A DNA stretch of 5,446 nucleotides, from positions 1 through 5,446 of the forward strand of contig DOMT01000010.1 of the NCBI GenBank assembly GCA_003509825.1, given 5' to 3'. Positions 1-5,446 of this stretch are shown here, one piece after another (within the stretch, counting starts at the first letter, position 1; every line of letters begins with the position of its first letter). A program made the position numbers and the translations under genes. The DNA is from Coriobacteriia bacterium (GTDB lineage Bacteria; Actinomycetota; Coriobacteriia; Coriobacteriales; UBA8131). Under the pieces are notes generated by a model that had not been told where the DNA came from, did no database searches, and was given only the letters and a program-made list of their open reading frames with translations.

Positions 1-481
1 AACGGCCGCCCAAGCCCACTTCGAGTACGGCGAAATCCACGCCCTGCTCGGCAAACAGCCACAGAGCCGCCGCCGTGAGCAACTCGAACTCCGTAAGGGA
101 GCTGCAGCGCCCCGACGTGATCGCCTCCTGCGCCGCCCGGTCGGCTGCCAGGACCGCCTCGGCAAACAACTCGTGCGAGACGACGCAGCCGTCGATCTCC
201 ATGCGTTCGGGATATTCGATCAGTTCGGGAGAGGTGTAAAGCCCCACCTTGAAGCCCTGCGAACGAAGGAATGCCGCCGTAAAACGAGCGGTGGAGGATT
301 TGCCGTTGGTGCCGGCTATCTGAAGAGAGGTAAAACGATCCTGCGGTCTACCGAGAAGATCGGTGAGCGCGGTGACTCCGACCAATGACGGCTCGATGCC
401 GAAGGCCAACGCCTCGCCGAGCACGGACAGGGCATGACCGTAGGATGTTGCCTGCAAAACGTCGTCGCTTGTAGGTGACAT
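1..481 (-). CDS. folC: Folylpolyglutamate synthase / dihydrofolate synthase, N-terminal part (runs off left edge)
   Basis: My own translation from the ATG at 481-479 gives 160 complete codons and then leaves the window. FolC adds glutamate residues to (dihydro)folate using ATP in the cytoplasm. The P-loop IAGTNGKSST is at residues 55-64, with K61 as the phosphate-binding lysine. The segment YTSPEL (82-87), followed by PERMEIDG (91-98), matches the family's second conserved block, where the usual form is SPHL; here the His is Glu. The last visible residues, VLEVGLGGR (152-160), match the next family signature, normally followed by Asp. The start is set by GGAG at 492-489 with a 7-nt spacer, and an in-frame TAG at 499-497 bars any longer version. 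That TAG is also the stop of the upstream small gene, so the two are 15 nt apart and probably cotranscribed. Whether the protein is mono- or bifunctional cannot be judged from this part. Confidence 0.95.
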   Translation of the reverse strand, partial: MSPTSDDVLQATSYGHALSVLGEALAFGIEPSLVGVTALTDLLGRPQDRFTSLQIAGTNGKSSTARFTAAFLRSQGFKVGLYTSPELIEYPERMEIDGCVVSHELFAEAVLAADRAAQEAITSGRCSSLTEFELLTAAALWLFAEQGVDFAVLEVGLGGR

Positions 482-488
482 CGTGTGA

Positions 489-492
489 CTCC
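489..492 (-). promoter_or_regulatory. Ribosome binding site of folC
   Basis: GGAG lies in the 15-nt gap after the small upstream gene, with 7 nt before the folC ATG. It supports this start and shows that folC has its own initiation signal despite the tight spacing. Confidence 0.7.
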
Positions 493-496
493 GCCG

Positions 497-820
497 CTAC
501 CCCACCGTATCGGTGATGATACGGATGTTGAGCGATTTCAAATACTCCCCCGCAGCCACCACGAATTTTCGCGCCCTCTCGGACGGTGTATGTAGATACA
601 TGATCTGTATCACGAATGAACTGAAATCGTCGTCACCGTAGATGTTTTTATACTGTTTGGACTCGATAAACAGTGCGTAAGCATTGATCTTGTTCTGCAA
701 CAAGGTCAGGTGTTCTTTTTCATCGGCCCAATCCAAGTGATCGGCGATCAATAAAATCAACTCGCCGGGTTCTTTGCTTTTTCCGATCCCATCGACAGTC
801 ATTTGGTTATCTACTGCCAT
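497..820 (-). CDS. DUF6572 family protein of unknown function
   Basis: This gene encodes a 107-aa soluble protein with no signal peptide or membrane segment. I recognise the DUF6572 pattern: a short N-terminus ending in an IGKSKEPGE-like segment (residues 12-20), then LILLIADHLDW (21-31), and LLQNKINAYALFIES (40-54), typical of small bacterial proteins often seen as isolated genes. The family has no established function that I know of. The second half (IQIMYLHTPSERARKFV, 71-87) also follows the family's beta-strand then helix layout. I chose the ATG at 820 because AGGAGG sits just upstream at 830-825. A TTG at 835 would add five residues but would place that Shine-Dalgarno inside the gene. 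GC is about 47% by hand count, clearly below the roughly 60% of the flanking genes, which suggests later arrival or relaxed codon use. It lies between valS (122-137 nt away, depending on the start) and folC (15 nt). Family assignment is from memory of the motif pattern. Confidence 0.8.
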   Translation of the reverse strand: MAVDNQMTVDGIGKSKEPGELILLIADHLDWADEKEHLTLLQNKINAYALFIESKQYKNIYGDDDFSSFVIQIMYLHTPSERARKFVVAAGEYLKSLNIRIITDTVG

Positions 821-824
821 GGAT

Positions 825-830
825 CCTCCT
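825..830 (-). promoter_or_regulatory. Ribosome binding site of the DUF6572 gene
   Basis: A perfect AGGAGG, within GAGAGGAGG, lies 4 nt before the ATG at 820. It is the strongest Shine-Dalgarno in the window and decides this start over the TTG at 835. The spacing is slightly short if all six bases pair. Confidence 0.75.
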
Positions 831-841
831 CTCAACTACCC

Positions 842-892
842 GGGAAGTGCCGATCGATCGCCTTTATACCGAATCATGGATCGGTGCTTCCC
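842..892 (-). repeat. Imperfect inverted repeat in the valS-DUF6572 gap
   Basis: Arms at 842-855 and 879-892 are complementary at 12 of 14 positions: two 6-bp blocks separated by two facing mismatches, with a 23-nt loop. On the minus strand the arms read GGGAAGCACCGATC and GATCGGCACTTCCC. The inner part of one arm overlaps the 10-bp palindrome CGATCGATCG (851-860). No U-run follows, so it is not a classical terminator. It ends about 12 nt before the AGGAGG of the next gene. It could be a leader hairpin, an RNA-processing site or a protein-binding site; the sequence does not decide. Confidence 0.5.
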
Positions 893-904
893 TAGCCTTC
901 ATCT

Positions 905-929
905 CGCGTGTGCCCCATCCATGCACGCG
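905..929 (-). repeat. Short inverted repeat downstream of valS
   Basis: Perfect 6-bp arms CGCGTG (905-910) and CACGCG (924-929) enclose a 13-nt loop, about 30 nt past the valS stop. No T-rich tract follows on the minus strand, so Rho-independent termination is not supported. It could be a weak 3' hairpin of the valS message or chance in GC-rich DNA. The rest of the 836-957 gap shows no gene. Confidence 0.3.
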
Positions 930-957
930 TCGGGTATGTAATCTGCCGCCTACCAGT

Positions 958-3702
958 CTACCCCAGATCGGCCAGCTGTTGCTCGAGTTGTTCCAGCGAA
1001 ATCTTCAGCTCGCCGGCGTCCTCACGGGTTTTCTCGATAACCGCGGCATCGGCCTTGGCCAAAAAGCCTTCGTTGTTGAGTTTTTTATTGAGTTTTTCCA
1101 GGTCAACGGCCTTCTTATCGCGCTCTTTGGTCAAACGGGCGCGCTCGGCATCGAAGTCCACCAGGCCTTCGAGCACGATGTAGATCTCCAGAGCGGACGC
1201 GATGGTTACCGAGGAATGTGCCGGTTTTTCGGCGGACGGCGATACCGTAAAGCTCGCGGTACGTGCCAGGGATTCTATCTGACTCGCCTGCGCGAAAAGC
1301 ATCTCCGATCCAGTAGCGGCATCGTCGCCGGTGGTCTTGACAATCACACCCAACGGATGCTTCGGGGATATACCGTAACGAGCACGCGTTGCGCGCACCG
1401 CTCCCACTACGGCACAGAGTTGCTCAACGGCACACTCGGCACGCTCGTCGATAAAGTCGGCGAAGTCTTCGCCGCAGGGCCACTCGGCCACCATCAGCGA
1501 CGGACGATCGTCTCCGTGCGGTAGGGAGAGCCAGATTTTCTCGGTGATGAAGGGCATGAACGGGTGCAGCATGCGCAGCGCGTTGTCCAGCACGAACACC
1601 AGATTGCGCTGGGCCGCCAGGCGCTCTTCACTGCCTAGATTGAGCTGTGATTTGGAGAGTTCGATGTACCAATCACAAAACTCGTTCCAAAAGAAGCTGT
1701 AAAGCGCACGGGCGATGACACCGAAGTCATAACCTTCGCGACCTTCACCCAGCTCCCGGGTCAAGCGGGCCAAGCGCGACAGTATCCAGCGATCGGCATC
1801 GGTTACCGCCTCGGGGGTAACGCGCCCGGTCTCTTTGTCGGATACTGCAGCAACGTCGAAGTCCTCGAGATTCATCAACACGTAGCGCGAGGCGTTCCAG
1901 ACCTTGGTGCTGAAGTTGCGCGCCATGGTCATGATCTTCTCTTCGTCGAACTTGAGATCCTGCGCTCCCGTGACCTGCAGGGCCAAGCCGAAACGCATCG
2001 AATCGGCACCGTACTTATCGATCAACACCAGCGGGTCGACACCGTTGCCACGCGATTTGGACATGATGTTTCCGTGCTTATCCAACACCGTGGGGTGCAC
2101 GATCACGTCCCTGAAGGGCACCTGCCCGTCGAGAAAATTCATCGAGGACATGATCATGCGGGCAACCCAGAGAAAGATGATGTCGCGCGCGGTGGAGAGT
2201 ACCTGCGTGGGATAGTAGGCCGCAAGTTCGGCTTGCCAGCCGGCATCGCTCGGCCAGCCTTGCGTGGCAAAGGGCCAGAGCTGCGAGCTGAACCAGGTAT
2301 CGAGCACATCCTCGTCCTGACGCAGTGCCGCCCCGCACTCGGGGCAAACCGTCAGATCCTCTTCGGAGGCTCCCACCCAGCCGCAGGTGTCGCAATAAAA
2401 GACGGGGATGCGATGACCCCACCACAGCTGACGCGAAATACACCAGTCGCGGATGTTTTCCATCCAACGGTAATAGACGTTTTCCCAGCGTTTGGGATGA
2501 AAGACGACCTCACCCGTGCGCACGGCTTCGATGGCCGGCGCCGCAAGCTCGCTCATCTTTACAAACCACTGGTCGGAAAGCCAGGGCTCGATGGTGGTGC
2601 CGCAACGGTAGCAATGTCCTACGGCGTGATCGTGCTCCTCGGGTGTGTCGAGCAATCCCAGATCCTCGAGGGCGGCAACCACGGCCTCGCGCGCCTCTTC
2701 GCGGGTCAAACCCGCAAAACGCCCACCGTTCTCGTTGACGACGGCTTCCTCGGTAAAGATGTTGATCTGCTCCAGATCGTGACGCTGTCCCATGTCGAAG
2801 TCGTTGGGATCGTGCGCCGGCGTTACCTTCACCGCACCGGTACCGAACTCCGCATCCACATAGTCGTCGGTGAAAACCGGGATGATGCGATCCATCAGCG
2901 GCAGGCGAACCTGCGCCCCGGCCTCCACGAGTGCCTTGTAGCGATCATCATCGGGGCTGACGGCTACACCGGTGTCGCCGAGCATGGTCTCGGGACGCGT
3001 GGTGGCCACCACCAGATACTCGATGTCACCCACCGGCTCTACCAACGGATAACGCAGGTGCCAGAGATGCCCGGCTTCGTCTTGGTGTTCAACCTCGTCG
3101 TCGGCGAGCGCCGTGGTACAGCGCGGACACCAGTTGATGATGCGATGCCCCTTGTAGACGAGACCCTTGCCCCACCAATCGACGAAAACCTTGCGGATGG
3201 CGGTGGCATAATCCGCATCCATGGTGAACTTCTCTTGGTTGTAATCGCACGAACAGCCCATGGATTTGAGCTGTTCGATGATGGTTGATCCGTATTTGTC
3301 GCGCCACTGCCAACAGGCCTCGAGAAAAGCCTCGCGCCCCACGTCGAAGCGGGTCTTACCTTCCGCGGCCAGCTTTTGCTCCACCTTGTTTTGTGTGGCG
3401 ATACCGGCATGGTCGGTGCCGACCACCCAGCGGGTGGGACGCCCCTGCATGCGCGCCTTGCGCGTGAGGATGTCTTGCAGGGTGTTGTTGAGTGCATGGC
3501 CCATATGCAGCACGCCGGTGATGTTGGGTGGCGGGATGACGATGGTGTAGGACGGTTTTTCCGCATCGGCGAAACCGGCTACGTCGCGGCCGAAACCCCC
3601 CGCCTCGAACCATGAGGTGAAAAGTGGTCCTTCGATCTCCTTCGGGTCATAATTCTTCGGCAAGGCGGCCTTGTCCAACTCGTTCTCCTCTATCTCCGAC
3701 AT
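958..3702 (-). CDS. valS: Valyl-tRNA synthetase (class Ia)
   Basis: This cytoplasmic enzyme activates valine with ATP and charges tRNA-Val, removing misactivated threonine in its editing domain. At 914 aa it is full length for a bacterial ValRS. Catalytic motifs are PPPNITGVLHMGH (57-69, the HIGH box) and GTDHAG (95-100). The editing domain carries TTRPETMLGDT (234-244) and AHDPNDF (296-302). CISRQLWWGH (421-430) follows, then the KMSKS loop, read here as IMSKS (546-550) with the key lysine K549 kept. Cysteine pairs at 192/195, 364/367, 437/440 and 453/456 suggest zinc knuckles. The anticodon-binding helices follow, then a charged coiled coil (about 850-914) typical of bacterial ValRS. The ATG at 3702 is 2 nt after the clpX stop, with only a weak upstream Shine-Dalgarno, so it would depend on translational coupling. 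A TTG at 3678-3676 with AGAGGAG 6 nt before it is a real alternative (906 aa). No T-box leader is possible upstream at this spacing. Confidence 0.98.
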   Translation of the reverse strand: MSEIEENELDKAALPKNYDPKEIEGPLFTSWFEAGGFGRDVAGFADAEKPSYTIVIPPPNITGVLHMGHALNNTLQDILTRKARMQGRPTRWVVGTDHAGIATQNKVEQKLAAEGKTRFDVGREAFLEACWQWRDKYGSTIIEQLKSMGCSCDYNQEKFTMDADYATAIRKVFVDWWGKGLVYKGHRIINWCPRCTTALADDEVEHQDEAGHLWHLRYPLVEPVGDIEYLVVATTRPETMLGDTGVAVSPDDDRYKALVEAGAQVRLPLMDRIIPVFTDDYVDAEFGTGAVKVTPAHDPNDFDMGQRHDLEQINIFTEEAVVNENGGRFAGLTREEAREAVVAALEDLGLLDTPEEHDHAVGHCYRCGTTIEPWLSDQWFVKMSELAAPAIEAVRTGEVVFHPKRWENVYYRWMENIRDWCISRQLWWGHRIPVFYCDTCGWVGASEEDLTVCPECGAALRQDEDVLDTWFSSQLWPFATQGWPSDAGWQAELAAYYPTQVLSTARDIIFLWVARMIMSSMNFLDGQVPFRDVIVHPTVLDKHGNIMSKSRGNGVDPLVLIDKYGADSMRFGLALQVTGAQDLKFDEEKIMTMARNFSTKVWNASRYVLMNLEDFDVAAVSDKETGRVTPEAVTDADRWILSRLARLTRELGEGREGYDFGVIARALYSFFWNEFCDWYIELSKSQLNLGSEERLAAQRNLVFVLDNALRMLHPFMPFITEKIWLSLPHGDDRPSLMVAEWPCGEDFADFIDERAECAVEQLCAVVGAVRATRARYGISPKHPLGVIVKTTGDDAATGSEMLFAQASQIESLARTASFTVSPSAEKPAHSSVTIASALEIYIVLEGLVDFDAERARLTKERDKKAVDLEKLNKKLNNEGFLAKADAAVIEKTREDAGELKISLEQLEQQLADLG
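3685..3691 (-). promoter_or_regulatory. Possible internal ribosome binding site for an alternative valS start
   Basis: AGAGGAG lies within the first codons of valS, 6 nt before an in-frame TTG (3678-3676, residue Leu9). It is better placed than anything before the ATG at 3702. However, the same bases encode a Glu-Glu pair and may be coincidental. If used, ValS would lack its first eight residues, which contain no conserved motif. Confidence 0.35.
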
Positions 3703-3704
3703 GG

Positions 3705-5102
3705 TTATGATGCAACTTTCTCGGAAGATTTCCTTCCGGTTTTATAAACGATCGTGGGGGTGCTTTCTCCGCGCACCGCCTCGGGCGTTATCACCACTTC
3801 GCTGATGTTTTCGTTGCCGGGCAGGTCGTACATGGTGTCCAGCAGGATTCTCTCGCAGATGGAACGCAGCCCGCGCGCGCCGGTGCCGTGATCCACAGCC
3901 TCGGCTGCGATGGCCTTGAGCGCGCCGTCGGTAAAGGTCAACTTGACATCTTCAAACGAGAACATGCGCGTATATTGCTTAACCAGCGCGTTTTTGGGCT
4001 CGGAAAGCACGCGGATCAAATCCTCCTCCGAGAGCTCCTCCACGCAACAGAGCACGGGGATCCTGCCCACGAACTCGGGAATCATACCGAAGCGGTTGAG
4101 ATCCTCGGGCAGCGTCTTCATCAGGATCTTGGAGGTGTCGTGGCTGTGCGGCTTTTTGATCTCGGCGGCAAAGCCGATGCCCTTTTTACCGATGCGCTCG
4201 GAAACGATCTTGTCCAAACCGACGAAGGCACCGCCTAGGATGAACAGGATGTTGGTGGTGTCGATCTTGATCAGCTCCTGCTGGGGATGCTTGCGCCCAC
4301 CTTGCGGCGGTACACTGGCCTCCACGCCTTCGATGATCTTGAGAAGCGCCTGTTGCACGCCCTCACCCGACACATCGCGGGTGATGGAGAGATTTTCGGC
4401 CTTACGCGCCACCTTGTCGATCTCGTCGATGTAGATGATGCCCAGCTGGGCCGCCTCGACGTCGTTATCGGCAGCGGTGAGCAGCTTGAGCAGGATGTTC
4501 TCCACGTCCTCGCCGACATAACCCGCCTCGGTGAGCGCAGTTGCATCGGCGATGGCAAAGGGCACGTCGATAATGCGGGCCAGGGTTTGAGCCAGCAGCG
4601 TCTTGCCGCAACCGGTGGGGCCGAGCAGCATGATATTGCTCTTGGCCAACTCCACCTCATCGTCGCTCGCATTAACACCGAGCGAGGCTCGCTTGTAATG
4701 GTTGTAAACGGCCACGGACAGCGCCCGCTTGGCCGATTCCTGCCCGATCACGTATTTGGAGAGCTCCGCATATATCTCGGAGGGAATAGGCAACTCGTCT
4801 AAGCTGAGAGAACCCTCTTCCTCGACCTCACGCGCCTGATCAGCGAGGTCGTAGCCGATGATTTCCTCACAGAGCTGTACGCATTCGTCACAGATGAAGA
4901 CGTTGGGGCCGGCGATGAGCTTGCGCACCTGCTCCTGGACTTTGCCGCAAAAGCTGCAGCGAATGTCGGAAAAGCCGTCGAACCCGCCGCCTCCACCGCC
5001 GCCGAAGCCGCGACCGTAATCGTCATCACCCGGGCCGTCGAAACCGTTGAACACGCTGCGACCGCTACCCCCGAAGCCGAATTTATCGTTTTTAGCTGCC
5101 AT
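3705..5102 (-). CDS. clpX: ATP-dependent Clp protease ATP-binding subunit ClpX
   Basis: ClpX is a hexameric AAA+ unfoldase that recognises tagged proteins and threads them into ClpP. The zinc-binding domain has C49, C52, C71 and C74 (CSFCGK, CDEC). The ATPase core shows Walker A GPTGCGKT (161-168), Walker [10 protein letters not shown] (222-230), the substrate-gripping pore loop GYVGED (194-199), the second pore loop GRKHPQQ (269-275), the arginine-finger segment IPEFVGR (341-347) and sensor 2 GARGLR (408-413). The IGF ClpP-docking loop is at 309-311, so pairing with the upstream clpP is expected. The length is 465 aa against about 420 usual. The excess is mostly an N-terminal extension of about 45 residues, rich in Gly, Asp and Phe, with seven glycines in a row (34-40). 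The start ATG has AAGGAAG at 5112-5106. The GTG at residue 17 has no comparable site. Confidence 0.98.
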   Translation of the reverse strand: MAAKNDKFGFGGSGRSVFNGFDGPGDDDYGRGFGGGGGGGFDGFSDIRCSFCGKVQEQVRKLIAGPNVFICDECVQLCEEIIGYDLADQAREVEEEGSLSLDELPIPSEIYAELSKYVIGQESAKRALSVAVYNHYKRASLGVNASDDEVELAKSNIMLLGPTGCGKTLLAQTLARIIDVPFAIADATALTEAGYVGEDVENILLKLLTAADNDVEAAQLGIIYIDEIDKVARKAENLSITRDVSGEGVQQALLKIIEGVEASVPPQGGRKHPQQELIKIDTTNILFILGGAFVGLDKIVSERIGKKGIGFAAEIKKPHSHDTSKILMKTLPEDLNRFGMIPEFVGRIPVLCCVEELSEEDLIRVLSEPKNALVKQYTRMFSFEDVKLTFTDGALKAIAAEAVDHGTGARGLRSICERILLDTMYDLPGNENISEVVITPEAVRGESTPTIVYKTGRKSSEKVAS

Positions 5103-5105
5103 GTA

Positions 5106-5112
5106 CTTCCTT
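5106..5112 (-). promoter_or_regulatory. Ribosome binding site of clpX
   Basis: AAGGAAG ends 3 nt before the clpX ATG (core AAGGA, 5-nt spacer) within the 30-nt clpP-clpX gap. It supports translation of the glycine-rich N-terminus from the first ATG. The gap also holds a tandem GGTTA pair and no terminator, which fits cotranscription with clpP. Confidence 0.65.
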
Positions 5113-5132
5113 TAACCTAACCGTTTTGTGCT

Positions 5133-5446
5133 TTATTTATCCGCTTTGTCGTCTTTTTTGATATCCCTGGCAAAGAAGATCTCATCCACCAGACCGTAAT
5201 CACGAGCCGCCTCGGCCGACATGAAGTTGTCGCGCTCGGTGTCGTCGTGTACCCGTTCCAGGGGCTGCCCCGTATGGTCGGCGAGAATCTGGTTCAAACG
5301 CTCACGCGCATAGAGGATCTCCCTGGCCATGATCTCGATCTCGGTCTGCTGACCCTGGGCACCACCGCTAGGCTGGTGGATCATCACGCGCGAGTTAGGC
5401 AGCGCAAAACGCTTGCCCTTGGCGCCGGCCGCCAGAAGCACCGCGG
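5133..5446 (-). CDS. clpP: ATP-dependent Clp protease proteolytic subunit ClpP, C-terminal half (5' end beyond right edge)
   Basis: ClpP is the serine peptidase that forms a double-ring chamber and degrades proteins fed by ClpX. The visible 103 complete codons cover roughly the second half of the family's usual 200 or so residues. The block [19 protein letters not shown] leads into the catalytic His of MIHQP (codon 5378-5376). [12 protein letters not shown] and HTGQPLERV follow, then the catalytic Asp in [11 protein letters not shown] (codon 5231-5229). By family alignment the nucleophilic Ser lies about two residues beyond the right edge, so it cannot be confirmed here. The frame is open to the edge, and the apparent first residue after the edge is not a start. 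The C-terminus ends in a short charged tail, KKDDKADK. clpX follows 30 nt downstream, the standard partner arrangement. Whether a second clpP lies upstream, as in many Actinobacteria, is not visible. Confidence 0.97.
   Translation of the reverse strand, partial: AVLLAAGAKGKRFALPNSRVMIHQPSGGAQGQQTEIEIMAREILYARERLNQILADHTGQPLERVHDDTERDNFMSAEAARDYGLVDEIFFARDIKKDDKADK

Noticed and set aside
821..835. A TTG start at 835 giving a 112-aa version of the DUF6572 protein
   Set aside because: The extra residues are encoded by the Shine-Dalgarno itself. The ATG at 820 fits better.
863..892. A possible promoter for the DUF6572 gene, with TATAAA at 868-863 on the minus strand
   Set aside because: At 17-18 nt spacing the -35 position reads GGAAGC or GGGAAG, far from TTGACA, and the -10 lies inside the hairpin loop. 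Support is too weak to annotate.
905..929. Intrinsic terminator after valS
   Set aside because: The 6-bp stem has no following U-tract on the transcribed strand.
847..1524. A 225-codon plus-strand open frame covering the gap and the valS 3' end
   Set aside because: Most of it is antisense to valS, there is no convincing ribosome binding site, and the product has no family features.
2074..3288. A 404-codon open frame on the plus strand opposite valS
   Set aside because: It lies wholly antisense to a gene with full ValS motifs, and its translation shows no recognisable domain. Long antisense frames are expected in GC-rich coding DNA.
3703..3704. T-box or other leader controlling valS
   Set aside because: Only 2 nt separate clpX and valS, and no T-box features are seen within the clpX 3' end.
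4287..4802. A plus-strand open frame opposite clpX
   Set aside because: It is antisense to the conserved AAA+ core of ClpX and its composition reflects the codons of the real gene.

Overview
All five genes in this window lie on the minus strand and read right to left: the 3' half of clpP, then clpX, valS, a small DUF6572-type gene, and the 5' part of folC, which runs off the left edge. The gene set and order point to a Gram-positive lineage. clpX, valS and folC lie near one another, in this order, in many Actinobacteria, and similar linkage occurs in Bacillota. My best guess is a Coriobacteriia-like actinobacterium with about 60% GC. This rests on family knowledge and protein style, not on any search.

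Region by region: 5446-5133 encodes the C-terminal half of ClpP, including the catalytic His and Asp. After a 30-nt gap, 5102-3705 encodes a complete ClpX (465 aa) with all AAA+ motifs and an unusual glycine-rich N-terminal extension of about 45 residues. Two bases later valS starts (3702-958), a complete valyl-tRNA synthetase of 914 aa. Then comes the only non-coding stretch of any size, 836-957 (about 120 nt), which holds two inverted repeats. It is followed by a well-placed ribosome binding site and a 107-aa DUF6572-like protein (820-497). This gene is visibly AT-richer (about 47% GC by hand count) than its neighbours. After 15 nt, folC (481 to the left edge) begins with a clear ATP-binding P-loop.

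The spacing (30, 2, 122 and 15 nt) suggests one transcription unit. ClpX and ClpP form the ATP-dependent unfoldase-protease. ValS and FolC are housekeeping enzymes for tRNA charging and folate polyglutamylation; their link to ClpXP is conserved position rather than a shared pathway. I see no RNA genes, mobile elements, CRISPR arrays or convincing intrinsic terminators.

No clear new system is visible. The points most worth a second look are the low-GC DUF6572 gene set between valS and folC, the imperfect inverted repeat just upstream of its ribosome binding site, and the glycine-rich ClpX N-terminus.
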